A stretch of 64,000 nt of DNA from assembly GCF_016616235.1 (NCBI RefSeq), contig NZ_CP067100.1, positions 5,701,001-5,765,000 on the forward strand, in the 5' to 3' direction. Numbering within the stretch: position 1 is the stretch's first letter; the number at the start of each line of letters is the position of its first letter. Below, in pieces: positions 1 through 8,975 of the stretch. Source of the DNA: Bradyrhizobium diazoefficiens. GTDB taxonomy: Bacteria; Pseudomonadota; Alphaproteobacteria; Rhizobiales; Xanthobacteraceae. The position numbers and the translations under genes were made by a program. The notes beneath the pieces were generated by a model. The model saw nothing but the letters and a program-made list of their open reading frames with translations, was not told where the DNA came from and made no database searches.

Positions 1-327
1 CTGCGCGCCGATGCAGGAGGCATGCAGATCGAACGCCGTCAAAAATCCGGTCCGCGCCAGATAAAGTCCGCGCGCGATCTCCAGCGAGCGGCGCAAGCCG
101 TCGATCGTCTGCACCGGCGACAGCTCCGGCCGCTTGTCGAACCATTTTGGCACCAGCAGCTCGGCGCTGGCGCCGACCGCGGTGCCCTTGCCCTCGACCT
201 CGATCTCGACGCGCACGAACAGCTGCGGCGTCGCGTTGATGGTGATTGCGCCGAAGCGGAACGGCCGTGCGAAATGCACGGGACGTTCGAAGAAGGCGAT
301 GTCTCGCAGCTTCAGGCGCGGGGACAT
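1..327 (-). CDS. Partial enolase-superfamily-like protein, N-terminal part
   Basis: Only the first 109 codons lie in the window; the gene runs off the left edge. It starts with an ATG and reads MSPRLKLRDIAFFERPVHF. The pattern of a beta-rich segment, a PFRFG turn and a run of alternating charged and hydrophobic residues (VRVEIEVEGKG) resembles the N-terminal capping domain of mandelate racemase/muconate lactonizing enzymes, and can be compared with the complete family member at 48941-50074. The catalytic barrel is outside the window, so this is a family-level guess. It lies downstream of the ABC transporter genes on the same strand, with a repeat in between, and could be the catabolic partner of that uptake system. 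The upstream ribosome site is weak. Confidence 0.5.
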   Translation of the reverse strand, partial: MSPRLKLRDIAFFERPVHFARPFRFGAITINATPQLFVRVEIEVEGKGTAVGASAELLVPKWFDKRPELSPVQTIDGLRRSLEIARGLYLARTGFLTAFDLHASCIGAQ

Positions 328-382
328 GATCTTGCAACGAAACGAGGTACACTTGATGGGACCGGTGTGGCCGCGGGCGACT

Positions 383-526
383 CACCTCTCCCGCTTGCGG
401 GAGAGGTCGGCACGTTCCGGGCGATGCGAAGCATCGTCCCGTGCCGGGTGAGGGTTCTCTCCTGTTGGGGGGTCTCGCAAGTGGAGGCACCCTCTCCCCA
501 GCCCTCCCCCGCAAGCGGGGGAGGGA
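383..526. repeat. Mosaic palindromic intergenic repeat, family A
   Basis: This stretch carries an 8-base-arm palindrome (CCTCTCCCGC/GCGGGAGAGG around a TT centre) at its left end, an internal GATGCGAAGCATC hairpin, and a second strong palindrome (CCCTCCCCCGC facing GCGGGGGAGGG) at its right end. The same modules recur at 11768-11921 and 29185-29325. It has no coding signal. It sits between the ABC ATPase gene and the enolase-like gene. This looks like the mosaic, RIME-like extragenic elements known from rhizobia. Confidence 0.75.
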
Positions 527-568
527 GCGCACTGTCCGTGCGGTTGCCAGAGGTGACTCTCATCAACA

Positions 569-1414
569 CTAATCCAATGCACCCTGCGAGAAGAAATGCT
601 TGCGGATGCGCTGCACGAGTTCCGTAAACACCGGGTCGGCCATCACGTCGAGCGAGCGCGGACGCGGCAGCGGCACGTCGTAGATCGCGGCGACCGCACC
701 GGGGCGCTCGGTCATGACCAGCACGCGGTCCGCGAGGAACACGGCTTCCGGAATCGAATGCGTGATCAGCAGCACCGTCTTCCTGGTCTCGCGCTGGATC
801 CGCATCAGCTCGACATTCATGCGCTCGCGCGTCAGCGCATCGAGCGCGCCGAACGGCTCGTCCATCAGCATGATTTTGGGGTCGTGCACCAGGGCGCGGC
901 AGATCGAGGCGCGCTGCTGCATGCCGCCGGAAAGTTGCCAGGGCAGCTTCTTCTCGAACCCTTCGAGCCCGACCAGCTTCAACAGCGCCTTGGCACGCTC
1001 GAGATATTGCTGCCGCGGCAGCCGCTTCATGTCGATCGGCAGCATCACGTTGTTGAGGATATTGCGCCACGGCAGCAGCAGCGCGTTTTGGAAAACGATG
1101 CCGACATTGCCGTGCGGCGTCGTCACCTTCTCGCCTTCGACCAGGATCTCGCCCGATGTCGGCGGCAGCAATCCCGAGATCAGCTTGAGCAGCGTGGACT
1201 TGCCGCAGCCCGATGGGCCGACCACGACGAAGAACTCGCCGTCATTGATGTGGAAATCGAGCGGCCGCAGCGACGGCACGTCGCCGTCGCGCGTCCGATA
1301 GGTCTTCGACACGCCTGACAGCTTGATGCCCGACGTATCGCCGGCAGCCCGGTCACTCACCAGCCTCAGATGCGCGGCCGGCTGGACATCGATTGGTTTG
1401 GTCGCAGGGTTCAT
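569..1414 (-). CDS. ABC transporter ATP-binding protein, nitrate/sulfonate/taurine (SsuB/TauB) type
   Basis: This 281-residue cytoplasmic ATPase energises the permease encoded upstream. The Walker A motif GPSGCGKST is at residues 66-74, the Q-loop at about 109, the ABC signature LSGGMQQR at 161-168, Walker B IMLMDEP at 181-187 and the switch histidine at 219. The N-terminus has about 30 extra residues before the nucleotide-binding fold. The ATG at 1414 is preceded by GAGGG at good spacing. Order on the minus strand is permease, binding protein, ATPase, which fits one operon; a repeat separates it from the binding-protein gene. The length and motifs fit the family that serves NMT1/SsuA-like binding proteins. 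The substrate cannot be told from sequence. Confidence 0.9.
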   Translation of the reverse strand: MNPATKPIDVQPAAHLRLVSDRAAGDTSGIKLSGVSKTYRTRDGDVPSLRPLDFHINDGEFFVVVGPSGCGKSTLLKLISGLLPPTSGEILVEGEKVTTPHGNVGIVFQNALLLPWRNILNNVMLPIDMKRLPRQQYLERAKALLKLVGLEGFEKKLPWQLSGGMQQRASICRALVHDPKIMLMDEPFGALDALTRERMNVELMRIQRETRKTVLLITHSIPEAVFLADRVLVMTERPGAVAAIYDVPLPRPRSLDVMADPVFTELVQRIRKHFFSQGALD

Positions 1415-1429
1415 CGCAGCCCTCTACTC

Positions 1430-1549
1430 GTCGTCCCTGCGAACGCAGGGACCCATACGCCGTGCCGATGCGTTCGGGCACGCGGGTAGAGACCTTCCGT
1501 AACCATCAAGGCCGGTAGTGATGGGTCCCTGCTTTCGCAGGGGCGACAG
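1430..1549. repeat. Inverted-repeat intergenic element (GTCCCTGC type)
   Basis: The ends are inverted copies: CGTCCCTGCGAACGCAGGGAC at the left and TCCCTGCTTTCGCAGGGGCGA at the right, each itself a hairpin. The inner part is TGC/GC rich with no reading frame. It fills the gap between the ATPase and the binding-protein gene of the same operon, so it would be transcribed and could act as a processing or stabilising structure. Confidence 0.65.
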
Positions 1550-1563
1550 GGGATATGTGTGGT

Positions 1564-2556
1564 TCACGAGCCGCTCTTCGGCAGGTAGTCGTTGGTGTAG
1601 AAGGCCTTCGGGTTCTCCTTGGCCTTGGCGTCGAGTCCGCCATATTCGACCATCAGATTGACGGAGTCCGTCATGTTCTGGTCGGTGACCTGGAACGGCC
1701 GCTTGCTCTTGGTCTCCGCGGTCCGGTAGAGCGGAATGGTCAGCTCAAAGCCCTGCGTCAGCGTGTCGATCTTGCCGCCCTTCGGGTTGGCATCGAGGAT
1801 CGACTGCGCCGCCGCCTTCGGCTCCTTCTCGGCGGCTTCGACCGCCTTTGTCGTCGCCGACATGAAGCGGCGGACGAGGTCGGCATTGGCCTTCACGTAG
1901 TCGGAGTTGGCGATGATGCCCGAGGAAACCATGTTGATGCCGTAGTCGGCGAACTTGATCGGATAGACGTCCTTGCCGGTGGCGTCCTTGATCTTCATGG
2001 ACTGGTCCATGACATAGCCGAGCAAGAGATCAGCCTGGCCGTTGATGACGGCATTGAGCTTGGTCTGGCCGTCGCCGGCGACGGTGTGAAAATCGCTCTC
2101 CTTCAGACCGGTCTTCTTCAGGAACAGCGGCCAGATCTGGGTCATGGAATCGGCCGGCGTGATCGCGACCGTCTTGCCCTTGATGTCCTCGGGCTTCCTG
2201 ATGTTCTTGTCGACGAAGCCCATGGCGGACATCGGTGAGGTCTGCAGCAGCACGCCGGTCGCGATCACGGGCGCGCCCTTGATCGCGGCGCGCATCATGG
2301 TGGGAACGTCGACATAGCCGAAATCGGCGGTCTTGGCGGCGACGGCCTGCGTGGTCGCAGCCGAGCCGCGGCCTTCCTGGATCTCGAGGTCGATGCCTTC
2401 GGCGGCATAGATGCCCTTGGCCTTGCCGTAATAGAACGGCGCGTGCTCGCCATAGACGTACCAGTTCAGCATCAGCACGACCTTGTCGGCTGCCTGCGCC
2501 GGCATGGCCGCAAACACCATCAGCGCTGCCGCTGCAGCCCCAATCCACTGCTTCAT
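1564..2556 (-). CDS. ABC transporter substrate-binding protein, NMT1/ThiY/SsuA-like
   Basis: This is a 330-residue exported binding protein. A typical signal peptide occupies about residues 1-22 (MKQWIGAAAAALMVFAAMPAQA, cleavage after AQA). The mature start, VLMLNWYVYGEHAPFYYGKA, matches the NMT1/THI5-like lead motif (LNW...H.PFYYG) of proteins that bind hydroxymethylpyrimidine, riboflavin or small organosulfur compounds. The ATG at 2556 is chosen because GGGAG sits just upstream and the signal peptide begins there; a longer in-frame extension has no such support. It lies between permease and ATPase of the same operon. Periplasmic role; ligand unknown. Confidence 0.88.
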   Translation of the reverse strand: MKQWIGAAAAALMVFAAMPAQAADKVVLMLNWYVYGEHAPFYYGKAKGIYAAEGIDLEIQEGRGSAATTQAVAAKTADFGYVDVPTMMRAAIKGAPVIATGVLLQTSPMSAMGFVDKNIRKPEDIKGKTVAITPADSMTQIWPLFLKKTGLKESDFHTVAGDGQTKLNAVINGQADLLLGYVMDQSMKIKDATGKDVYPIKFADYGINMVSSGIIANSDYVKANADLVRRFMSATTKAVEAAEKEPKAAAQSILDANPKGGKIDTLTQGFELTIPLYRTAETKSKRPFQVTDQNMTDSVNLMVEYGGLDAKAKENPKAFYTNDYLPKSGS

Positions 2557-2612
2557 CGTCACTCTCCCTTGTCTTTGTTGTTTCGGCCGTTGGTGGCCGT
2601 TGTTTGCTTCAC

Positions 2613-3422
2613 TTAAGATGCGAAAATCACGTCCTCGCGCTGGCTGACATGCCAGGGAATGACCAGCTTCTCGATCCGGTCGACGATCCAGAACAGGATC
2701 ACGCCGAGCAGCGCCAGGATCACGAGCGCTGCGAACATGGTTGGCAGGTCGAACGTGCCGATCGAGCGCTGCATGACATAGCCGATGCCGGAATTGGAGC
2801 CGACGAACTCGCCGACGACGGCGCCGACCACGGCCAGCGTCACCGAGACCTTGAGGCCGGAGAAGATCGCCGGCAGCGCATGCGGCAGGTTCACCGCGCA
2901 AAACACCTGGAAGCGGCTGCCCTGCATGGCGCGGGCGAGATCGACCATATCAGGGTCGACCGACTTGAAGCCCTGCACCGCGGAGACGACCACCGGGAAG
3001 AAGCCGAGCAAGAAGGCCGAGATCACCTTCGGGAGGATGCCGAAACCGAACCAGACCACGAACAGCGGCGCGATCGCGATCTTCGGCACGGACTGCGAGA
3101 ACACCAGCAGCGGATAGACATAGCTCTCCACCGTCTTCGATCCCGCGATCAGCATCGCGACGGGAATGCCGAACAGCGCCGAGAGCACGAAGCCCCATAT
3201 GGTCGCGTAAGTGGTGGGCCAGGACTGGCGCAGCAGTTCCGGCCAGTCGCTGCGCAGCACCGCTACCACGTCGGCCGGCGCCGGGATCTGGTAAGCCGGG
3301 ATCTTGAACAGCCGGATCGAGAGATCCCAGGCGACCACGATGAACACCAGGAACAATAGCGGCCGCACCCAGGCCGCGTTCAGCATTTTGGACAGCGCAC
3401 TCTGCGGCTTCAATTCAGCCAC
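2613..3422 (-). CDS. ABC transporter permease, SsuC/TauC/ThiX-like
   Basis: This 269-residue inner-membrane protein has about six hydrophobic segments (first at about 18-40, last at about 235-250). The cytoplasmic EAA-type loop is visible around residues 165-185 (DLARAMQGSRFQVFCAVNLP), which contacts the ATPase. Translation starts at a GTG with a good GGGAG site upstream. It is the first gene of the three-gene uptake operon (permease, binding protein, ATPase). The upstream gap holds a repeat, so the promoter should lie between 3423 and about 3550. Confidence 0.9.
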   Translation of the reverse strand: MAELKPQSALSKMLNAAWVRPLLFLVFIVVAWDLSIRLFKIPAYQIPAPADVVAVLRSDWPELLRQSWPTTYATIWGFVLSALFGIPVAMLIAGSKTVESYVYPLLVFSQSVPKIAIAPLFVVWFGFGILPKVISAFLLGFFPVVVSAVQGFKSVDPDMVDLARAMQGSRFQVFCAVNLPHALPAIFSGLKVSVTLAVVGAVVGEFVGSNSGIGYVMQRSIGTFDLPTMFAALVILALLGVILFWIVDRIEKLVIPWHVSQREDVIFAS

Positions 3423-3554
3423 GTCTCACTCCCGGACTTCTTGTTCGTTCGGGGAGAAATTAACCCGTTGGATAAATACTGTCCAGAGCTTTCCCTGTGA
3501 CGTTTTGCGGCGGGTTCCTGCGAGTCGGGGTATGAGCGATCGCCCACCCACGGT

Positions 3555-3653
3555 GTCATTCCCCGCGAAGGCGGGGAATCCAGTACGCCGCGGCTTCTCC
3601 GTACCGACCGGCGTCTCTGGAATACTGGATTGCCCGCCTTCGCGGGCAATGAC
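3555..3653. repeat. GTCATT...AATGAC inverted-repeat element, family C
   Basis: The element begins GTCATTCCCCGCGAAGGCGGGG and ends with the inverse pattern CCCGCCTTCGCGGGCAATGAC. Inside these, AATCCAGTA and TACTGGATT form a second inverted pair, so the whole 99 bases can fold back on itself. Elements with the same GTCATT/AATGAC ends are at 21133-21239 and 60435-60520. It is non-coding and lies between the ABC operon and the TetR gene. Confidence 0.75.
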
Positions 3654-3696
3654 TGCGGAAAGTTTGGAAACAGCGGTCGACAACGACCAATGAACG

Positions 3697-4428
3697 CTAC
3701 ACCGTCTGCGCTACGGCCGCGCGCGACTTCGGTGCCTTCGCAGTCTCGAACAACGCTGCCGACCGTCCCGTCAGCGCGGCGAGGACGAGGCCGGCCATGT
3801 GCGCGAGGCGCTCGTCCTTGGCGTCCTTGGCGAGCAGGTCGCGGCCGAAGATGACGCTGAGCGTCGCCGAGTTGGAGAGATAGAAGAAGCTGAGCGCCGC
3901 GATCGAGATGTAGAGCTGGACCGGATCGACCGCGACCTGGAAGTCGCCGCTCTCGACGCCGCGCCGCACCACGGTGCGGATCATCTCGACGAAGGGCGAG
4001 TGCATCGATTTGACCTTGGTCGATTTCTTAAGGTGTTTGGCGCGCGCGAGGTTCTCGGTCTGGAGCAGCGACAGGAATTCGGGATTGCGCAGGAAGTAAT
4101 TCCAGGTGAACTCGATCAGGCGGCGGATCGCTTCGGGCGGATCGAGATGCTCGAGATCGAGCCCGCGCTCCTCGCTGCGGATCTTGTCATAGGCGCCTTC
4201 GAGCACGGCGAGATAGAGCTCGTCCTTGTTGCCGACGTGGTAGTAGAGCATGCGCTTGTTGGCGCCGGCTTTCGCCGCGATGCGGTCGACGCGCGCGCCA
4301 GCCAGCCCGTGGGCGGAAAACTCCTGCTTGGCGGCTTCGAGAATGCGCAGCCGCATCCCTTCGGGATCGCGCTGCCATTTCGGAGTTCGCTTTGCCTTTG
4401 CCAAACCGGGTGCTCGCTGGGTGGTCAC
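3697..4428 (-). CDS. TetR/AcrR family transcriptional regulator
   Basis: This is a 243-residue DNA-binding repressor. The helix-turn-helix lies at about residues 25-70 (LRILEAAKQEFSAHGLAGAR...KRMLYYHVGNKDELYLAVL), with the YYHVGNKDELY stretch typical of TetR. The C-terminal part (NYFLRNPEFLSLLQTENLAR) resembles the RutR-like ligand-binding domains. The start is uncertain. A GTG at 4428 is chosen because the in-frame region upstream is the family B repeat and is unlikely to be coding; the ribosome site is weak. It is transcribed toward the ABC operon but separated by a repeat, and may control it or itself. Ligand unknown. Confidence 0.82.
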   Translation of the reverse strand: MTTQRAPGLAKAKRTPKWQRDPEGMRLRILEAAKQEFSAHGLAGARVDRIAAKAGANKRMLYYHVGNKDELYLAVLEGAYDKIRSEERGLDLEHLDPPEAIRRLIEFTWNYFLRNPEFLSLLQTENLARAKHLKKSTKVKSMHSPFVEMIRTVVRRGVESGDFQVAVDPVQLYISIAALSFFYLSNSATLSVIFGRDLLAKDAKDERLAHMAGLVLAALTGRSAALFETAKAPKSRAAVAQTV

Positions 4429-4466
4429 ATGAGGCGTGTAACATGCGCGCGGGCGTTTGAGAACGA

Positions 4467-4625
4467 TCTCGTGCCCCGGACGCAGCGCTCCTGGCGATGC
4501 GGAGCATCGTCCAGTGCGGTGCGCTGCAGAGCCGGGGCCCATTATCCAAAAGAGAGGTTGCCGTCTTCTGGGTCCCGGCTCTGCGCAGCAACGCAAGAGC
4601 GTTGCAGCGCGTCCGGGACACGAGA
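4467..4625. repeat. Mosaic palindromic intergenic repeat, family B
   Basis: Outer ends are inverted: TCTCGTGCCCCGGACGCAGCG at the left and CGTCCGGGACACGAGA-like sequence at the right. Inside are a GCGATGCGGAGCATCG hairpin, GCAGAGCCGGGGCCC and its inverse GGTCCCGGCTCTGC. The same set of modules recurs at 22896-23053 and 30346-30482. It lies in the gap between the TetR and VOC genes. Confidence 0.75.
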
Positions 4626-4643
4626 GTGGGTCGGAAGACGGCT

Positions 4644-5492
4644 TCACTCCACCGGCTTCGGCGAGCGCTCCAGCAGCACGGTTTGGATGCCGCAGGTGCC
4701 GCTGCGCACCGTCATCACCTTCGTGCCCGGCTTGCGGCCGCTGCGGACTTCGCTGACGTCGAGGCCCGCGGCGAGCAGGCGGGCACGGGTGGCGTCGATG
4801 TCGGCGACCCGCCAGCTCAGGCCCCAGAGACGGTCATGCGCGAGGTCGCCGCCCGCCACGGGACGGCGCACCACCTCGACGATGAGATCGCCGCACCGGA
4901 AGAACATCAGCTGGCCCCAATCCTGGTGCGAGCGGTCGAGCGCGAGATCAAGCCCGAGCCGCGCGCCATAGAGCGCGGCGGCGCGATCGGAATCCTCGGT
5001 GGTGATCACGACATGGTCGAGTGCGTCGATCGGGGCGACATCGGTCGCGACCGACTTCGGCCGCTCCTCGGCGAGTTCAAGGAAGAACATGCGCACGCCG
5101 CGCGTGAACTCGGTGGCGGCGCGGGTGCGCTTCCAGTGCAGGACGGCGCCTGACGCCTCGTCGCCGCTTTCGACCTCGGCGACGGGATCAGGCGTCAAGG
5201 CCACCCGCTCCAGGCGCCGGTGCATCTTGCTCATGTCTGCGACACGAAAGCACAGGCTGGCGAGCACGCCTTCATGGTCTTCGAGCAGCGCGCGCATGCG
5301 GTCGGCGGTCGCGGTGAAGCCGCTCGGCGCCATCAATTCGATGGTCATGTTGTCGAGGGTGAACAGCACCCGGTCGGCGCCCTCGCCGGAATTCTGCCAG
5401 GCCGGCGCGCGCCCCAGCAGCATCTGATAGGCCGCCCTGGCCGCACCGATATCCCTGACCAGCGCGACGACGTGATCGAGGCCGGTGATCAT
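4644..5492 (-). CDS. VOC (glyoxalase/dioxygenase) superfamily protein with two VOC modules
   Basis: This 282-residue protein has two beta-alpha-beta-beta-beta repeats. The first begins ITGLDHVVALVRDIGAARAAY (residues 2-22) and the second DALDHVVITTEDSDRAAALY (about 155-175). Each carries the leading His expected of metal-binding VOC folds. Extradiol dioxygenases and lactoylglutathione lyase-like enzymes share this double layout. The ATG at 5492 has a clear GAAGGGGAA site. No operon partner is obvious; the downstream side is a repeat. The reaction cannot be assigned. Confidence 0.8.
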   Translation of the reverse strand: MITGLDHVVALVRDIGAARAAYQMLLGRAPAWQNSGEGADRVLFTLDNMTIELMAPSGFTATADRMRALLEDHEGVLASLCFRVADMSKMHRRLERVALTPDPVAEVESGDEASGAVLHWKRTRAATEFTRGVRMFFLELAEERPKSVATDVAPIDALDHVVITTEDSDRAAALYGARLGLDLALDRSHQDWGQLMFFRCGDLIVEVVRRPVAGGDLAHDRLWGLSWRVADIDATRARLLAAGLDVSEVRSGRKPGTKVMTVRSGTCGIQTVLLERSPKPVE

Positions 5493-5699
5493 GTATTCCC
5501 CTTCGATCGACCCGGAACCATGGGCCGAAAAGCGGCATTTGTCCGGGCTTGGCATGGGCCTGACATGGTCGTATTCCGGCATGATGCCGACCTCAAGCGC
5601 TTCGGGGCGGTTTTGCGAATAATTTCAGCGTCCCAGGCGCGGAACCGATGCTAGAGTAAGCGCGCCGGACGGGACCACCAAGCGCATCACGGACAAGCA

Positions 5700-6593
5700 A
5701 TGCAGGCTCTCTTCATCGGACAGACCTATATCGACGTCGTCTTCATCACGGACCACATGCCGACCGGCGACGAGAAGCACGTGGCTTCGGACTACGCGGT
5801 GTCCTTCGGCGGCAATGCGGTGACGGCGGCGTTCTGCTGCGCCAAGCTCGGCATCGTGCCCGACCTGATCGCGACCGCGGCCAATGACTGGCTGGGGCGC
5901 ATGTTCCAGGACATGTGCGCGAAATACGCGATCTCGCTGCACGGGCGAAAGGTGAACCAGTCCTCGCTGTCCTTCATCATGCCCAAGGACGGCAAGCGTG
6001 CCATCGTGCGCTGCCGCGACGACGAGCACATCCACCCCTTTCCGATGCTCAATCTCGGCGGCTGCCGCGCGCTGCATGTCGACGGCCATCAGCCGGATGC
6101 GGCGATCCACTACGCAAAGGTCTGCCGCGAGGCCGGCATCCTGACCTCACTCGACGGCGGCGGGCTGCGCACCAACACGCATGAGCTCTTGGAATTCATC
6201 GATGTTGCCATCGTCGCCGAGCGCCTGTGCGAGCAGATGGATTTGACGCCGGAGAAGATGCTCGACTATCTCAAGAGCCGCGGCTGCAAGATCGGCGGCG
6301 TCACCATGGGCGAGAAGGGCCTGTTCTGGTATGACGAAACGGGGACGGTCCAGGTGATGCCGGCGATGCCGATCCCGCGCGAGCGCGTGATCGACACCAA
6401 CGGCGCCGGCGACGTGTTCCACGGCGCCTATGTCTATTCCTACCTCGCCCATCCCGGCAAAAGCTGGCGCGAGCACTTTGACTTTGCCCGGGCCGCCTCG
6501 GCCTTCAAGATCCAGCGCCTCGGCAACGAGGCCGGCTTGCCGACGCTGGTGGACATCGCCAAGGTCCGGCACGAGTTCGAGGTCAGGGTCTAG
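5700..6593 (+). CDS. PfkB family carbohydrate kinase
   Basis: This 297-residue sugar kinase is a ribokinase-fold phosphotransferase. The substrate-side glycine pair FGGNAVTAA is at residues 36-44, and the C-terminal PfkB signature DTNGAGDVFHGAY starts at 232, with Asp238 the expected catalytic base. The length fits the family. It is followed after 6 bases by a second PfkB-type kinase on the same strand, so the two are probably co-translated. The sugar is unknown; the unusual His/Cys-rich middle (RCRDDEHIHPFP, 104-115) sets it apart from classical ribokinase. Confidence 0.9.
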   Translation: MQALFIGQTYIDVVFITDHMPTGDEKHVASDYAVSFGGNAVTAAFCCAKLGIVPDLIATAANDWLGRMFQDMCAKYAISLHGRKVNQSSLSFIMPKDGKRAIVRCRDDEHIHPFPMLNLGGCRALHVDGHQPDAAIHYAKVCREAGILTSLDGGGLRTNTHELLEFIDVAIVAERLCEQMDLTPEKMLDYLKSRGCKIGGVTMGEKGLFWYDETGTVQVMPAMPIPRERVIDTNGAGDVFHGAYVYSYLAHPGKSWREHFDFARAASAFKIQRLGNEAGLPTLVDIAKVRHEFEVRV

Positions 6594-6599
6594 ATTCAC

Positions 6600-7508
6600 A
6601 TGGGGCGCGTCTTCGTTGCAGGCAGCATCAACATGGATGTGGTGGCGACCGCCGATCGCCATCCCAAAGTCGGCGAAACCGTCGCGGGCAAGCAGGTGCT
6701 GTATTTTCCGGGCGGCAAGGGCGCGAACCAGGCTGTGGCGGCGGCACGGCTCGGCGCGGGGACGACGCTGATCGGCCGGCTGGGACAGGATTCGTTCGGG
6801 GCCGAGTTGAGGACGTTCCTCCGTGCGCAGGGCATCGATCTCGGCTATCTCCAGAAGACGGCCGACGTCCACACCGGCACCGCCATCATCACGGTGGCGG
6901 AGGCCGACAACACCATCGTCGTCATTCCCGGCAGCAATGCGCTGGTCAGCGCGGATGACGTCGCGGTCGTGCCGCTGCTGAAGGGCGACGTCGCCGTCAG
7001 CCAGTTCGAGATTCCGCTGCCGAGCATTGTCGCATTCTTTCATCGGGCGCGCGAGGCTGACGCCGTGACTGTGCTCAACCCGGCACCGGCGCAGAAGATG
7101 CCGGGCGAGTTGCTGGCGCTGGTCGACGTTCTCGTGCTGAACGAGACCGAGCTCGGCTTTCTCGCCGGCGTGGAGCTGTCCGACAGTGACGAAGCGGCGC
7201 GGATCATCGAGGTCGCGCGAAACCTTCAGGCGCGCGCCGACCAGACCATCTGCGTCACGCTTGGCAAGCGCGGCGTGCTCGCGCTCGCTGCCAGCGAGGA
7301 GATTGCGGTACCCGGCCGCGCGGTGAACGCTGTCGATACCACAGGCGCCGGCGATTGTTTTGTCGGCGCGCTCGCGGCGCAGCTGGCCGACGGCATCGCT
7401 TTGCGCGCCGCCCTCGCCTTCGCCAACGTCGCCGCCTCGATCAGCGTGCAGCGCATGGGCGCCGGGCCGTCGATGCCGACGGCGGCGGAGGTGGCCGCGG
7501 TGTTGTAG
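6600..7508 (+). CDS. rbsK: Ribokinase
   Basis: This 302-residue kinase phosphorylates ribose (or a close sugar) at O5 with ATP. It has the ribokinase start GSINMDVV, the first signature YFPGGKGANQAVAAARLG at residues 35-52, and the second signature DTTGAGDCFVGAL at 246-258 with Asp252 as catalytic base. NPAPA at 160-164 is also typical of ribokinase. It directly follows the other PfkB kinase gene. No ribose transporter is adjacent, so a related pentose or nucleoside sugar is possible. Confidence 0.85.
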   Translation: MGRVFVAGSINMDVVATADRHPKVGETVAGKQVLYFPGGKGANQAVAAARLGAGTTLIGRLGQDSFGAELRTFLRAQGIDLGYLQKTADVHTGTAIITVAEADNTIVVIPGSNALVSADDVAVVPLLKGDVAVSQFEIPLPSIVAFFHRAREADAVTVLNPAPAQKMPGELLALVDVLVLNETELGFLAGVELSDSDEAARIIEVARNLQARADQTICVTLGKRGVLALAASEEIAVPGRAVNAVDTTGAGDCFVGALAAQLADGIALRAALAFANVAASISVQRMGAGPSMPTAAEVAAVL

Positions 7509-7516
7509 CTAAGCAC

Positions 7517-8734
7517 TCACGCCAGCGCGCTCTTCAGATCAAAGCTCTCGTCCGCGGCCTGCTCCGGCGTGATCGAGCGGTCCATGGCCTGCAATCTGCG
7601 GCCGAACATGTGATCGCCGGCGCGATTGACCGATTCGATCCCGAGCAGCTTGTCGCCCTTGTAGCAGAACGCCGAGAACGCCTTCTTGGCGGGATCGCCG
7701 CGCAGGACGACGCGATCGTAGCCGGTGGTCAGCCCTGCGATCTGGAGCTTGTCGTCGCCCTGATCGCTCCAGAACCAGGGATGGCTGTCATAGGCCTTCT
7801 TGTCGCCGGTGAGCCGCGCCGCCACGCAGCGGGCGTGATCGGTGGCGTTCTGCACCGACTCCAGCCGCCACGATCCGCCGAAGCGCGGACTTGCGAACAG
7901 CGCGCAGTCGCCGATCGCGGAAATATTGGGATCAGCCGTCGAAAGATATTCGTCGACGATGATGCCGGCGGCGACCGGCAGCCCCGCCTCGGCCGCAAGC
8001 TCGATGTTCGGCAGCACGCCGACGCCGACCACGACGAGGTCGGCCGGCAGATGCCGGCCGTCGCTCAAGGAAACGCCGGTGACCTTGCCGCCTTCCGCTT
8101 CGATGCTGGTGGCCTGCACACCGAGATGAATGCGAACGCCGGCTTCGCGATGGCGTTCCTGAAAATACTCCGAGACCTCCGCCGTCACCGCCCGCGCCAT
8201 CACACGCGGGGCGAGCTCGAGCACGTCGACCTCGAGCCCCTTGATGCGCGCGGTGGCCGCGAACTCGAGGCCGATGAAGCCGGCGCCGATCACCACGACG
8301 CGCGTCTTCGATGGCATGATCTGGCGCAGCGCCTCGCTGTCGTCGAGCATGCGCAGATATTTCACGTCGGGCAGATTCGCATTCGGCAAATCAAGCAGCC
8401 GGTTGCGCGCGCCGGTCGCCAGCACGAGATGACCGTAAGACAGCGTCTCGCCCGATGCGAGCAGCACCTTGCGCCCCGCGCGGTCGATCGACACGGCGCG
8501 GCCGGCGATCAGCTCGATAATCTGGTCGTGATAGAATTTTTCGGGGCGGAACATCAGGCTCTCCGGCCCGGCCGAACCCTTGATGTAGGCCTTCGACAGC
8601 GGCGGCCGCTGATAGGGCAGATGCGCCTCGTCGTTGATCAGGCAGATGCGCTCGGCAAAGCCCGCCTGGCGCAGCGATGCCGCGACCTGATAGCCGCCAT
8701 GGCCGGCACCAATGATGATCACTGGACCGCTCAT
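7517..8734 (-). CDS. FAD-dependent NAD(P)H:ferredoxin/rubredoxin-type oxidoreductase
   Basis: This 405-residue flavoprotein resembles putidaredoxin/rhodocoxin reductases. It has an N-terminal FAD-binding GAGHGGYQVA (residues 9-18), the RPPLSKAY motif at about 43-50, the NAD-binding VVIGAGFIGLEFAA (about 146-159) and the second FAD motif ISAIGDCALF (about 271-280). Such proteins pass electrons from NAD(P)H to a small iron-sulfur protein serving a P450 or ring-hydroxylating oxygenase; no such partner is in the window. The ATG at 8734 opens directly into the FAD fold; another ATG lies five codons upstream. It is convergent with the ribokinase gene and divergent from the enoyl-CoA hydratase gene. 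Confidence 0.85.
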   Translation of the reverse strand: MSGPVIIIGAGHGGYQVAASLRQAGFAERICLINDEAHLPYQRPPLSKAYIKGSAGPESLMFRPEKFYHDQIIELIAGRAVSIDRAGRKVLLASGETLSYGHLVLATGARNRLLDLPNANLPDVKYLRMLDDSEALRQIMPSKTRVVVIGAGFIGLEFAATARIKGLEVDVLELAPRVMARAVTAEVSEYFQERHREAGVRIHLGVQATSIEAEGGKVTGVSLSDGRHLPADLVVVGVGVLPNIELAAEAGLPVAAGIIVDEYLSTADPNISAIGDCALFASPRFGGSWRLESVQNATDHARCVAARLTGDKKAYDSHPWFWSDQGDDKLQIAGLTTGYDRVVLRGDPAKKAFSAFCYKGDKLLGIESVNRAGDHMFGRRLQAMDRSITPEQAADESFDLKSALA

Positions 8735-8975
8735 TGGAACAGCCCACATCTGGAGACACGAGCGTCACCCATGTCGTCTCCTCTCTGATTCTGGCTTGCG
8801 CCTGATTTTGGCTTGCTCGCCCAAGAGGAGCCGGCGCTCGTGTCCGTCCCTAAACGAAGGCGGCCCCATTTGAGCCGATCATTCCGGCTTTCGCAAGGGC
8901 CGTACGCGGGGATTGTCACCCCTGCCCTTCTGCGATTTAGTTGCAGCAACGAACCTCCTGCCGGAGATATTCCAG